NCBI GenBank assembly: GCA_004298675.1
Contig: SCRI01000050.1
Location: forward strand, 1-50,863
DNA: 50,863 bases
DNA from: a bacterium
Lineage (GTDB): Bacteria > Vulcanimicrobiota > Vulcanimicrobiia > Vulcanimicrobiales > SCRA01
Direction: 5' to 3'
The notes beneath the pieces are model-generated. The model searched no databases. It saw nothing but the letters and a program-made list of their open reading frames with translations, and was not told where the DNA came from. Below, piece by piece: positions 34,677 to 43,298 of the stretch. How positions within the stretch are numbered: the first letter of the stretch is position 1; each line of letters opens with the position of its first letter. The translations under genes were made by a program, and so were the position numbers.

Positions 34677-35327
34677 TCAGCGGCGGCGCGCCTGCACGAA
34701 CCAATGGCGCCGCCCACGAGGTTTTGCGCCGGGGTTGTGCGCCCAGCGCCCGACCAGTTCGTCCACGTCCGTCTGACGCTGTGATTCGATGACGAAGTGC
34801 GGCGCCAACAGCTCTGGGACGCCGGCGGCGTCGAGGTAGAGGTGGGGCACGCCCTCTTCGTCGCCGGAGGCGGGCGCGAAGACGTCGGCTTCGACCATGA
34901 TGCCCTCACCGAAGCGCTCGTCCTCCACCGATGCCAGCGTGAGGAAGAAGGGTGCGCCGGTGCGCAGCACGCGTGCGATTTCCGAGAGTGCCAGGCGTAT
35001 CTTGGAGCGCGTTCCATGCAGGAGCGCGTGGGTGGAGAGGGCGCCGGCGAAGCGCGCTCGAGCCAGCGGCAGCTGCGTGTAGGGTGCGCCGTGCACGCGC
35101 ACGTCCAGGCCCTCGGCGCGTAGGGCCGACTCGACGCGCCGCGCGCGCTCCAGATCGTCGTCCACACCCACCGCGATATGCGCGGCGGCCAGCAAGCGGA
35201 GATTGCGCCCCCCACCCGTTCCCAGGTCGAGCAGCGCGCCTGCCGTCGCCCCCACCGACGCGACCAGGCGTTCCGCAAGCGGATGTGGAGGCTCGTGCGG
35301 TGCGGGCGTCATCTGTGCCGGCTTCAC
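34677..35327 (-). CDS. Class I SAM-dependent methyltransferase
   Basis: A 216-residue protein with SAM motif I LLDLGTGGGRNLRLL near residue 33-47, an acidic loop GVDDDLERA, and FAGALSTHALLHG in the motif IV position. I chose the GTG at 35327 because GAGG lies five bases upstream; an in-frame ATG at 35312 is the alternative, and the open frame beyond would run into the divergent MBL gene. The C-terminal RRHWFVQARRR is basic. The substrate cannot be told. It converges on the HAD gene, 14 bases between stops. Confidence 0.75.
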   Translation of the reverse strand: MKPAQMTPAPHEPPHPLAERLVASVGATAGALLDLGTGGGRNLRLLAAAHIAVGVDDDLERARRVESALRAEGLDVRVHGAPYTQLPLARARFAGALSTHALLHGTRSKIRLALSEIARVLRTGAPFFLTLASVEDERFGEGIMVEADVFAPASGDEEGVPHLYLDAAGVPELLAPHFVIESQRQTDVDELVGRWAHNPGAKPRGRRHWFVQARRR

Positions 35328-35451
35328 CGTGCCCTCACGCCGCCCTGGTGCCGCCGCGGGAGGGGTAACGGTCACTAGGAGCGCCCGGTGAGGGCTGCGA
35401 ACCAACCGGGCCAAGAGGGGGGCGAACCAGCGTGTCAGCCATGGGTGTCCG

Positions 35452-36219
35452 TTGAAGTTGACGGTCCTCGGTGCCAGCCCTGCGGTGCCCAATCCCGGAC
35501 GTGCCTGCTCGTCGTATTTGGTCGAGTCGGGTGAGCAGCGCCTGGTGCTCGACCTGGGTACCGGCGCGTTCGCGAACCTGCGCTGCCACGCCCCGTACTC
35601 GGAGGTCTCGGCCATCGCGATCTCGCACATGCACGCCGACCACTTCATCGACGTGGTGCCGTATCGTTACGCGCTGAAGTACGGCGACGAGCGGCGCGAG
35701 GGTCCCTTGCCGTTGCTCCTCCCGCCCGGCGGCGAAGGCCTCCTGCGGGCGATGGTGGCAGCCTTCGCGCGCGAGGGGGATGCCGGCGATTTCCTGGACG
35801 AGTCCTTCGCCGTGCGTACCTACGACCCGGGTCGCCCTCAGGCCGTGGGCAGTTTCGAGGTTCGTTTCGCCCTGACGCGCCACTTCATACCGGCCTATGC
35901 CATGCGCATCTCTAACGGCAGCCGCACGCTGGTGTTCTCCGCCGACACGGCGCCGGCTCCGGAGATCGCCGCCTTTGCCCGCGGCGCGGACGTCTTGCTC
36001 TGCGAGGCGACGCTCGAGCCGGGCTGCGTGGAATGCGGGGAGCGCGGACACTTAACGCCGGCGGAGGCCGGCGCCATGGCGCGTGACGCCGGCGTCGCGC
36101 GCCTGGTACTCACCCACTACCGGCAGCACGTGGCGGGCGAGCTGATTCGCGCCGACGCGGCACGCGCCTTCGCGGGCGACATCGTGCTCGCCCACGATCA
36201 CCTCACGCTCGAGGTCTAG
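35452..36219 (+). CDS. MBL-fold metallohydrolase, RNase Z-like
   Basis: A 255-residue metallo-beta-lactamase-fold protein. It opens MKLTVLGASPAVPNPGRACS as in RNase Z-like/phosphodiesterase hydrolases. Metal ligands are in SHMHADHFIDV (about 62-70), TRHFIPAYAM, the aspartate of FSADTAPAPE and the late LTHYRQH. The only fitting start is TTG 35452, with no clear ribosome-binding site. It lies 124 bases from the divergent methyltransferase and converges on pyrE with an 18-base gap. Likely a cytoplasmic phosphodiesterase or arylsulfatase-like hydrolase; substrate unknown. Confidence 0.82.
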   Translation: MKLTVLGASPAVPNPGRACSSYLVESGEQRLVLDLGTGAFANLRCHAPYSEVSAIAISHMHADHFIDVVPYRYALKYGDERREGPLPLLLPPGGEGLLRAMVAAFAREGDAGDFLDESFAVRTYDPGRPQAVGSFEVRFALTRHFIPAYAMRISNGSRTLVFSADTAPAPEIAAFARGADVLLCEATLEPGCVECGERGHLTPAEAGAMARDAGVARLVLTHYRQHVAGELIRADAARAFAGDIVLAHDHLTLEV

Positions 36220-36237
36220 CGTATACGTCGCAGCGCA

Positions 36238-36786
36238 CTAGTTGTCGGTGCGCGGGCTGCCCGACGGCAACGCGAACTGCAGCAACGCCTTGACCGGCGC
36301 GAGGCCGCGGTTGACCATGGCGCGCATCTCGACTTCCATGCCCATCTCTTCGAGGCGCGCCTTCGAGGTCAGCAGGTCGCGCCCCGACGTTACCACGTCC
36401 TCCAAGAGCAGCACGCGCTGCCCGGCGTGGAACGCGCCCTCGACGTACTCGTCGGCGAACGCGCCGTAAGCCTTGGGCTGCTTGCGTACGACGATCATCG
36501 GCAGGTTAGCCATCTGCGAGACGGCCGTGGCCAAAATCACGCCGCCGATCTCCGTGCCCGCCACGAGATCCGGCGCCACCTCGGCCACCGCGGGCGCGAA
36601 CATGCGCGCGATGCGCCGTAAGATGGTGGGGTCGGAGAAGAGACGGAACTTGTCGATGTAGTAGTCGGTCCGGTGGCCACCCGCCGTGGCATAATCACCG
36701 CGCACGATGGCGCGCTCGATGATCAGCTTTTGCAGCCACATGATGTCGGGGACGCGTCCGACGCCGCTTTCGAAATCGGCCATCAT
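36238..36786 (-). CDS. pyrE: Orotate phosphoribosyltransferase
   Basis: A 182-residue enzyme joining orotate to PRPP in pyrimidine synthesis. The PRPP-binding motif is VLLLEDVVTSGRDL near residue 127-140. YYIDKFRLFSDP near 42 and VAGTEIGGVILATAVSQ near 76 match the family, as does RKQPKAYG. Two adjacent ATG codons (36786, 36783) are possible starts. It follows the peptide-binding lipoprotein by 19 bases on the same strand. No other pyr gene is present. Confidence 0.9.
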   Translation of the reverse strand: MMADFESGVGRVPDIMWLQKLIIERAIVRGDYATAGGHRTDYYIDKFRLFSDPTILRRIARMFAPAVAEVAPDLVAGTEIGGVILATAVSQMANLPMIVVRKQPKAYGAFADEYVEGAFHAGQRVLLLEDVVTSGRDLLTSKARLEEMGMEVEMRAMVNRGLAPVKALLQFALPSGSPRTDN

Positions 36787-36805
36787 CGCACCGGTCCGTT
36801 TGCGG

Positions 36806-38434
36806 CTAGATCGTCCATTGCCATGCGTTCCAGGCCTCGTTTACCGGATTGGGCTTGAAGTTCTTGAAGTCCACGTTGATGCCGTGGACCTGATTGCGCC
36901 AGTCGTAGAAGTCTTGCGGCATCTGCTCGGCGAGGATCGTCTCGATCTTGGCGTAGGCGCGCTTGCGCGTGGCAAGGTCGTAGTTGACGAGCGCGTCGTG
37001 CTGCGCGGCGTCCATAGCCGGATCGCAGAAGCGCGTGTAGTTGTAGCCTGCCGGCGGGATGGTCGAGCAGAGGAACTGCGAGCTGTTGTCGGGGTCGATG
37101 CCGGCCACCCAGCCGGAGAGGCTGAGATCGAACTTTCCGCGCGCCAGGATCCCGCCCATGCCGTAGGGCGCGAAGTAGACGTCGCCGGGGTAGACTTTGA
37201 CGTCGCCGGTGATGCCGATCTGCTTGAGCCAGGCCTGCAACAGCACGCCAACGGTCTTACCGGTGGACGAAGAGCTCTGATAGGTGATCGTGAGCGCCAG
37301 CCGCTGTCCGTTCTTGTAGCGGTAGCCGTCCGGCCCCAGTTTCCAGCCGGCTTGGTCGAGCAGCGCAGCCGCCTTCTTCGGGTTGAAGTCGTAGAGCTTC
37401 ACCTTGGGGTTGTAGGCCCACATCCAGTGCGGAAGGTCCTCGGTGGCGACGTCGACGCTGCCTTTCCCGACTTTCTGCGCCAAGGCATGCTTGTCGACGA
37501 CATAGGCGATGGCTTGGCGCACGCGCACGTCCTTCAAGAACGGGCTCTGCGTGTTCATCAACACCGAATCGTAGCCGTTGGTGGGCACGACCACGGTCTT
37601 GATGTCAGGCAGTGACTTGATTTGGAAATACATGTCGGGCGTGGCTTCGAAGTACCAATCGATCTCGTGGGTCCGCAGCTCCGTCAAGAGCGTGTTCTCG
37701 TCGGGGATGATGCGCAGACGGATCTGCTTGAGGCCGGGTATACCGTGGAAGTAATGCGGGTTGGCTTTAAGATCGATGCCGATGCCGCGGTCCCACTTCA
37801 CGAACTCGAACGGGCCGTCCCCGATGGGGTGGCTATTGAATGGAATTTCGTTGATGTTTTTGTAGCGCGCCAGCAGATGCGCCGGCAGGACCGGTGTGGG
37901 GCTGTCGCTCTCGGCGAAGAACGTGTTGACGAACGGCGCGTAACGCTGCTTGAGGTGGACGACGGCCGTGTATTCGTCGGGGGTGTCGATGGAGCGGACG
38001 TCGTCGAAGCCGCGCCGCGACACCACGTTGTTGGCGTCGTTGATCATCGCTTGCCACGACCACACGACGTCCTTGGCGGTGAACGGAGCGCCGTCGTGCC
38101 AGCGCACGTCCTTGCGCAGGTGGTAGGTGATCGTGAGGCCGTCTTTGCTGATCCCGCCGTTGTCGACGCTGGGAACTTGCGCTGCCAGGTCGGGAATCGG
38201 GTGTCCGTGTTCGTCCGCGTCGACGAGCATCTCGAACATCAAGCGGCCGGCGAAGGCGTCGGTGGTGTCGCCCGCCAGCATCGGGTTGAGGGTCTTGAAG
38301 TCCGTCTGGAGGCCGATGCGCAGGATCCCGGGATTGCTCCACGGATGTTCGCCGTCTCCCGAAGTACCGCTGACCTTGGTGCATCCGGCCACGATCGCCA
38401 GCGTCAGCGCCAGCGTGAGAATGCGTCGAAGCAT
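36806..38434 (-). CDS. Peptide-binding lipoprotein, family 5 extracellular solute-binding (DppA/OppA)
   Basis: A 542-residue lipoprotein; the signal MLRRILTLALTLAIVAGC gives the lipidated Cys18. The mature protein opens LRIGLQTDFKTLNPMLAGDT and continues YHLRKDVRWHDGAPFTAKDVVWSW, the hallmark of oligopeptide/dipeptide-binding proteins; ALTITYQSSSSTGKT and WVAGIDPDNSSQFL follow. I chose ATG 38434 because it gives the proper lipoprotein signal, with GGGAGG about 12 bases upstream; an upstream ATG would add a 12-residue non-signal tail. No permease or ATPase genes are adjacent. It is between the EF-G-like gene and pyrE. Confidence 0.92.
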   Translation of the reverse strand: MLRRILTLALTLAIVAGCTKVSGTSGDGEHPWSNPGILRIGLQTDFKTLNPMLAGDTTDAFAGRLMFEMLVDADEHGHPIPDLAAQVPSVDNGGISKDGLTITYHLRKDVRWHDGAPFTAKDVVWSWQAMINDANNVVSRRGFDDVRSIDTPDEYTAVVHLKQRYAPFVNTFFAESDSPTPVLPAHLLARYKNINEIPFNSHPIGDGPFEFVKWDRGIGIDLKANPHYFHGIPGLKQIRLRIIPDENTLLTELRTHEIDWYFEATPDMYFQIKSLPDIKTVVVPTNGYDSVLMNTQSPFLKDVRVRQAIAYVVDKHALAQKVGKGSVDVATEDLPHWMWAYNPKVKLYDFNPKKAAALLDQAGWKLGPDGYRYKNGQRLALTITYQSSSSTGKTVGVLLQAWLKQIGITGDVKVYPGDVYFAPYGMGGILARGKFDLSLSGWVAGIDPDNSSQFLCSTIPPAGYNYTRFCDPAMDAAQHDALVNYDLATRKRAYAKIETILAEQMPQDFYDWRNQVHGINVDFKNFKPNPVNEAWNAWQWTI

Positions 38435-38516
38435 GCCGATGAACCGACCTCCCGGACGGGCAGAGAGCAAACTCGCCCATCTTCGTCGTCCGGAAGGTCG
38501 GCCCTGGCTTGCGCCG

Positions 38517-40577
38517 TCAGGTTACCGCCGCGGCCGTCTCCGCAACGTGCTGGGCGAGCTTGGGCGGCACGATCTCGAAGTGATCGTGCTCCCAGCGGTA
38601 GGTGCCCAGCCCTTGGGTGAGCGTCCGCAACTCCGTGATATAGCGTGAGATCTCGCTGTGCGGGATCAACGCCAGCACCACGTCGTAGCCGGCCTTGTCG
38701 GACCCGTTGAAGCTGAGAATGTGGCCGCGCTTGGAGGTGAGCTGTGAGAGCACCGCCGACGTGTATTGCGTGGGCACCGTGACGGCGATCTTGACGATCG
38801 GCTCCAGCAGCACCGGCTGACACTTCGGGATGCCTTCACGAATGGCTAGGGAGCCGGCGGTCTTGAACGATTGCTCGCTCGAGTCAACGGAGTGATACTG
38901 TCCGTCGTAGAGCGTGACGTCCACGTCAACGATGGGGTAGCCCGCCAACGGACCCCGCTCGAGCGCTTCGCGCACTCCCTTCTCGACCGCGGGGATGAAC
39001 TGACGCGGCACGACGCCCCCGACGATCTTCTCAGCGAAGCTGACGCCGTGGCCGCGCTCCCGCGGCTCGATGCGCAACCAGACGTCGCCGAACTGGCCGT
39101 GGCCGCCGGTTTGATGTTTGTAGCGGCCGTGCACTTCGATGCCGCCTTGGATCGCTTCGCGGTAGGGCACCGTGGGAGCGTGCGTCTCGAGCTTGACGTT
39201 GTATTTGCGCGAGAGGCGTTCGCAGGCCACTTGAACGTGCTGCTCGCCGTGGCCCAAGAGCTGCAGCTCACCGGTGAACTGCGCGCGCTCCAGGCGCAGC
39301 GTCGGATCCTCCTCCAGCAGGCGCTGCAGCGCCTGGGAGAGCTTGGCCTCGTCGAGGCGTTCCTTCGGACGGATGGCAACGGCAATGACTTGATCGGCCA
39401 GCTTCACCATCGGGAGCAAGACCTTCGTCCCCTCGGCGGCGAGCGTGTCGCCGGTGCGGGCATGCTCCAAGCGCGCGACGGCGGCAAGCGAACCGGCGGG
39501 TGCCCGCTCCACGGGAATCTGGCGCTTGCCGACCAGGCGGAAGAGACCACCGGGGCGTTCCTTGGGTGTCCCGCGCGTAAGGTCCACTAACGCGCGTTCC
39601 GGAGTGAGCGTGCCCGAGATGACTCGCACGATCGAGAGTTTTCCGGATTGCGGGTGGATCATCGTCTTACAGACCAGCGCGATTGCCGGTCCGCCGGAGT
39701 CGGCGGCGATGGCGCGCCCTTCGGCGTCGACGCGCGGGATCGCGTCGGCGGGCGGGCAGAGGCGTAAAATCGTTTCGAGCAACGCCTCCGCACCGAAGCC
39801 TTGCAGACCGGCTGCGACGAGCACCGGCGCGACTTGATCGCGTTGCGTCTCTTCGGAGAGATCGCGCTCCACCTCGTCGAGCGCGGGCTCGATGCCCTCG
39901 ATGAGCTCCTCGAGCAGGTGATCGTCGAAATCACCCAGTGCCTCCAGGAGTTTGACGTGCTCCTCGCCCGCTAGCGCCGTCAGATCGTCCGGTAACGGGA
40001 TCTCGGTAGAGCCGCCGTTCTGATCGTAGGTGCGCGCGCGCCGGTCGACGAGATCGATGTAGCCGGAGAACGTTTCGCCTTGACCGATGGGCAAATGCTC
40101 TGCCACGACGTGATTACCGAACTGTTCGCGCAACGTTTGCAGGGTCGCGGCGAAGTTGGCTTCGGGCCGGTCGAGTTTATTGACGACGAAGAGATGCGGT
40201 AGCTTCAGCGCCGCCAGGGCCTCGACCAGGGCTTTTGCTTGAGCGACGCGGCTGGGAACGCCTTCGATCACCACGACGGCGGCGTCCGCGCCTAACAGCG
40301 CGAGTTTGGTTTCTTCCAAGAAATCGACGAACCCGGGGGTGTCGATGAAGGTGATCTCGTGGCCGCGGTAGGGGGCCCAGGCGAACGACACCGCGCATGA
40401 TTGTTGGCGGGCGATCGATTCGGGATCGTGGTCGGTGGTGGTGGATCCCTCGGCGATGGTTCCGCGCCGCGGGATGGCGCCCGCGTGCGCCAGCAGTGCC
40501 TCGATCAGAGTGGTTTTACCGGAGTGATGCGGGCCGATGACGGCCACGTTCCTCAGGGGGGAGCTTGACTGTCCCAC
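38517..40577 (-). CDS. EF-G-like translational GTPase (paralogue)
   Basis: A 686-residue GTPase with the EF-G domain order. G1 is GPHHSGKTT (15-23), G3 DTPGFVDF (79-86), G4 NKLD (133-136). Domains II to V follow (PVERAPAGSLAAVARLEHARTG; YNVKLETHAPTVPYREAI; GGHGQFGDVWLRIEP; and VTVPTQYTSAVLSQLTSKRGHI). Loop sequences and the G1 histidines differ from canonical EF-G, so it is better placed with the FusA2/EF-G-like group of unclear role than as the housekeeping elongation factor. It is the first of a minus-strand set with the peptide-binding protein and pyrE. The usual str-operon neighbours (rpsL, rpsG, tuf) are absent. Confidence 0.88.
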   Translation of the reverse strand: MGQSSSPLRNVAVIGPHHSGKTTLIEALLAHAGAIPRRGTIAEGSTTTDHDPESIARQQSCAVSFAWAPYRGHEITFIDTPGFVDFLEETKLALLGADAAVVVIEGVPSRVAQAKALVEALAALKLPHLFVVNKLDRPEANFAATLQTLREQFGNHVVAEHLPIGQGETFSGYIDLVDRRARTYDQNGGSTEIPLPDDLTALAGEEHVKLLEALGDFDDHLLEELIEGIEPALDEVERDLSEETQRDQVAPVLVAAGLQGFGAEALLETILRLCPPADAIPRVDAEGRAIAADSGGPAIALVCKTMIHPQSGKLSIVRVISGTLTPERALVDLTRGTPKERPGGLFRLVGKRQIPVERAPAGSLAAVARLEHARTGDTLAAEGTKVLLPMVKLADQVIAVAIRPKERLDEAKLSQALQRLLEEDPTLRLERAQFTGELQLLGHGEQHVQVACERLSRKYNVKLETHAPTVPYREAIQGGIEVHGRYKHQTGGHGQFGDVWLRIEPRERGHGVSFAEKIVGGVVPRQFIPAVEKGVREALERGPLAGYPIVDVDVTLYDGQYHSVDSSEQSFKTAGSLAIREGIPKCQPVLLEPIVKIAVTVPTQYTSAVLSQLTSKRGHILSFNGSDKAGYDVVLALIPHSEISRYITELRTLTQGLGTYRWEHDHFEIVPPKLAQHVAETAAAVT

Positions 40578-40724
40578 GCGTACCTCCGTCTTCGAGCATG
40601 ACGCGCAAACCTAAGGGCGTCGTGCCGGCTCACCGCTCGATGGGCGGCGAAGCGCGAGAGACGGGAGTCGCTCGCGGCGTCCAGAGGACGGCGAGTTTTC
40701 GCGGACGGAGAATCGGCGACCTGG

Positions 40725-42398
40725 CTAGCGCCTGCGCTTGGTGGCGGGCTTTTTGGGCGCGGCCTTTTTGGCCGGAGCCGCCTTCTTGGCCGGAGCGGCC
40801 TTCTTGGCGGGTGCGGCCTTCTTGGCGGGTGCGGCCTTCTTGACAGCCGTAGATTTCTTGGCGGGTGTCGCCTTCTTGGCCGGAGCGGCTTTCTTGGTGG
40901 CCGTTGATTTTTTGGCCGGAGCCGCCTTCTTAGCCGGAGCGGCCTTCTTGGCGGGTGCCGCTTTCTTGACAGCCGTGGGCTTCTTGGCAGATGCGGCTCT
41001 CTTAGCCGGAGCGGCCTTCTTGGCCGGAGCGGCCTTCTTGGCGGGTGCGGCTTTTTTCGCGGGTGCCGCTTTCTTGGCCGGGGCGGCTTTTTTCGCGGGC
41101 GCCGCCTTCTTGGCCGGGGCCACCTTTTTGACGGGTGCCGCCTTCTTGGCCGGGGCGGCCTTGGCGGCGGGCGCATGCTCTTCTAGCCCCTGCCCGCGCT
41201 CGCCGGCGGCCTTGGCCCGCTCTCTAGCCTTTGGCCGCGTCGGTTTGGTGGCCGGGGGACGGGCCGGCGTGGTACGCGCCGCGCGAGTGCCGCGGCGGCT
41301 GCCCCGCGTGGGTTCGCCGGCGGTGATCGGCTGCTCCGGCTCCTCAGGCAGCCCCAACTCTTTGCGTCCCAAGCCGCTGATGCTCGATCCGGGCAGCGGG
41401 GTCACCGGCGGTGCCGCCTGCGCAATCAGTTCCTCGGTGGCGCGCAGTGCGACGCGTGCCAAGCGTCCCGCCACGGGAAACACGACCTCGTTGATCTCCA
41501 ATTCGTCGAGGATCGCAAGCACGCGTTCGAAGGCCGCGCCTTGATGGATAGGGCTGTGGGCATCCGAGCCGATGGCGATCCCCACGTCCGCCGCCTTGGC
41601 CTTGCGCAGCAAGCGTTTGTTGGCGGTGAGATAGGCCTCGATCAGCGCGGGATCGTCTGCGTCGCGATAGAGTACGCGGGTGTTGAACTCGATCGCTAGG
41701 CCGTGCTCCTTGCACGCCGCGATCACGCGATCCTCATACTCCTCGAGTTTGGCCTGAGTGGGCCAGAAGCCGAACTTCGCAGGCACGTAAAAGTGGCCCA
41801 AGATGTTACCCGGTAATTTCTCGATGGCCTCGATGACGTTGGCGACGTAGAGCTCCCACGTCTGGTCGACGCCGACGTGAAGATAGAGATCCTTGAACTC
41901 CGGATTGTCGAAGGGCCACAGCCAGCCCTCACCGTGCTCCGGATGCGTAATCGGTAGAAAATGCACGCTGCGGATCAACCCGTCGGGGCGCATCGCCTCA
42001 ACGATATTCTGCGCGTCGGGACGATTGCGCGGATCGTTGTCCACTTCGGCTCCGATAGAGAATCGGAAGCCGCGGCGCAGTGCCGCTCCCACGGCCTCCG
42101 CCACCGGATAGGAGACGTTCGCGGTCTCCGCCGCGCCGTAGTGGTCGCCCGCGAGGGCGAGCTTGAGCGCACGCCGGCAGAGATTGACTGCTGCCGGGTC
42201 CTCGAACGTGAGGTAGTTCATATGGTCCGCGACCATGAGAAACCGCGGTGAGCCCCGCCGCGAGGCGTGATAGAACCACTGGAAGAGCATCCGCGCCGTA
42301 TAGGCGATCGGACGCTCCTCGGCATATGGTCGATGTTCGCCCTTTGCGTGCCCGTGCGTATCTGGGATCGCGGCGAGTCTAAGGTCTGCCGTCGTCAC
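40725..42398 (-). CDS. PHP-domain phosphoesterase with histone-H1-like Lys/Ala tail
   Basis: A 557-residue protein in two parts. Residues 1 to about 320 form a PHP-domain metal-dependent phosphoesterase of the histidinol-phosphatase type: PDTHGHAKGEH near the start, VADHMNYLTF near 58, SIGAEVDND, LGHFYVPAKF, IEFNTRVLYRDADDP and GSDAHSPIHQGAAF carry the metal ligands. Residues 340 to 400 are a basic, disordered linker. From about 405 to the end run roughly 24 hexapeptides of AAPAKK type ending KKPATKRRR. Such tails occur in histone H1-like and mycobacterial HU proteins and bind DNA; here the tail sits on an enzyme. The reading frame is open throughout, with no frameshift visible. Confidence 0.8.
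   Translation of the reverse strand: MTTADLRLAAIPDTHGHAKGEHRPYAEERPIAYTARMLFQWFYHASRRGSPRFLMVADHMNYLTFEDPAAVNLCRRALKLALAGDHYGAAETANVSYPVAEAVGAALRRGFRFSIGAEVDNDPRNRPDAQNIVEAMRPDGLIRSVHFLPITHPEHGEGWLWPFDNPEFKDLYLHVGVDQTWELYVANVIEAIEKLPGNILGHFYVPAKFGFWPTQAKLEEYEDRVIAACKEHGLAIEFNTRVLYRDADDPALIEAYLTANKRLLRKAKAADVGIAIGSDAHSPIHQGAAFERVLAILDELEINEVVFPVAGRLARVALRATEELIAQAAPPVTPLPGSSISGLGRKELGLPEEPEQPITAGEPTRGSRRGTRAARTTPARPPATKPTRPKARERAKAAGERGQGLEEHAPAAKAAPAKKAAPVKKVAPAKKAAPAKKAAPAKKAAPAKKAAPAKKAAPAKKAAPAKRAASAKKPTAVKKAAPAKKAAPAKKAAPAKKSTATKKAAPAKKATPAKKSTAVKKAAPAKKAAPAKKAAPAKKAAPAKKAAPKKPATKRRR
40745..41165. repeat. 18-bp tandem repeat array encoding the AAPAKK tail
   Basis: About 23 tandem 18-base units, read on the minus strand as AAPAKK and variants (AAPVKK, VAPAKK, STATKK, PTAVKK). 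Many neighbouring units are almost identical at DNA level, suggesting expansion by slippage or unequal exchange. On the plus strand they read as a hydrophobic FLAGAA repeat, which I take to be an artefact. Confidence 0.9.
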
Positions 42399-42438
42399 GT
42401 AGCGCTTTCAAATTCGGCTGGCTAGGGAAGGCGGTTCT

Positions 42439-43137
42439 CTAGCGACCGCGCGGTATCCACAGTTCGCCTTTTGTACGCTTTGGCTCCTCCGCCCCCTTTG
42501 ATGCCTCCTCTAGGCGGCGACGCTCCGTGGCGGCGATGACCTCGAGTGTGAGCTCGATGCCACGCTTCATCGTTTCGAGCGCCATGCTGGGCGTGCGCGC
42601 CGGGGCATGCTCGGCGGCCTGCCCCGGCAAGTACGGGAGATGGATGAAGCCCACGGGAATCGATGCATCGCGTTCGCCGCACCATGCGAGCGTCTCGTAA
42701 AGAGCTTGATTGCAGCAGAACGTGCCGGCGGAGTCCGAGCGATAGCCCGGGACCGAGCCGGCGCGCCAGCGCTCGACGATCTCAGCCGTAGGCAGCGTGG
42801 AGAACAGCGCCGCGGGGCCCTCCGTGCGGACCGGCTCGCCTTTGGCCGTATAGCCTTGGTTATCGGGAACGGCGGACTCGATGACGTTGACCGCGAGACG
42901 CTCCACTGCCAGTGCAGAGTTGCCGCCGGCCTGGCCTAGCCCGATCACGGCGGCAACGGTGTCGGCTTCGAGCAGACGCGCCAGACGCGCTTGCAGCGAT
43001 CCGATCTCCACGGGTAACACGTGTCCCACCACCTGTGCCCCGCCGATCGTCTCCCCGTCCAGGGCTCGCGCCACCAACTGCGACGGATTGACCGCCTCTC
43101 CGCCGAATGGTTCGAAGCCGTAAAGCATGATGCGCAT
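42439..43137 (-). CDS. pcp: Pyroglutamyl-peptidase I (pyrrolidone-carboxylate peptidase)
   Basis: A 232-residue cysteine peptidase that removes N-terminal pyroglutamate. It opens YGFEPFGGEAVNPS. The catalytic triad fits the family at constant offset: Glu79 (AVERLAVN), Cys142 (SDSAGTFCCNQALY) and His166 (GFIHLPYLP). Length is a little over the usual 200-215 because of a basic C-terminal extension. The start at 43137 has only GAAGAA upstream. Its leader contains a hairpin followed by a T-run at 43166-43194, so transcription from upstream genes would stop before it and pcp likely has its own promoter. Confidence 0.92.
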   Translation of the reverse strand: MRIMLYGFEPFGGEAVNPSQLVARALDGETIGGAQVVGHVLPVEIGSLQARLARLLEADTVAAVIGLGQAGGNSALAVERLAVNVIESAVPDNQGYTAKGEPVRTEGPAALFSTLPTAEIVERWRAGSVPGYRSDSAGTFCCNQALYETLAWCGERDASIPVGFIHLPYLPGQAAEHAPARTPSMALETMKRGIELTLEVIAATERRRLEEASKGAEEPKRTKGELWIPRGR

Positions 43138-43165
43138 GTTCTTCGGTTATCGTGCAACCGGAGCA

Positions 43166-43194
43166 AAAAAAGAAGCCGGCCACGCGGGGCCGGC
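43166..43194 (-). terminator. Intrinsic terminator downstream of the sigma/anti-sigma operon
   Basis: Read on the minus strand, GCCGGCC (43194-43188) pairs with GGCCGGC (43181-43175), six-base loop, followed by TCTTTTTTTGC. It lies after the anti-sigma-alkyltransferase gene and 28 bases before pcp. A smaller hairpin (TGCGTT/AACGCA, 43214-43231) precedes it. Confidence 0.8.
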
Positions 43195-43220
43195 GAAGGG
43201 CGATCAACGTTGGTGCGTTT

Positions 43221-43298
43221 TTACGAACGCAGCCCTCCGATCATCGTGGACTGCGTTGGATGGAAACCACTCTCACTGGTAACGATGATCACCTCCTT
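43221..43298 (-). other. Twelve-base perfect anti-16S match and possible 23-residue ORF
   Basis: AAGGAGGTGATC (43298-43287 minus strand) is a full complement to the usual 16S 3' end, longer than any other ribosome-binding site here. No ATG follows at proper distance. A frame runs from a GTG inside the element (43292) to TAA at 43221, 23 codons. It could be a leader peptide or a ribosome-binding regulatory site before the terminator. It is not a 16S fragment; the flanks do not match. Confidence 0.3.

Noticed and set aside
40738-41544. Plus-strand frame of 268 codons with a FLAGAA hydrophobic repeat
   Set aside because: It is the antisense of the AAPAKK coding repeat and of the PHP linker. It has no ribosome-binding site, and the minus-strand gene has clear PHP motifs.
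43287-43298. Fragment of a 16S rRNA gene (GATCACCTCCTT on the plus strand)
   Set aside because: The flanking sequence lacks the helix 45 stem and other conserved 3' features, so only the 12 bases match.
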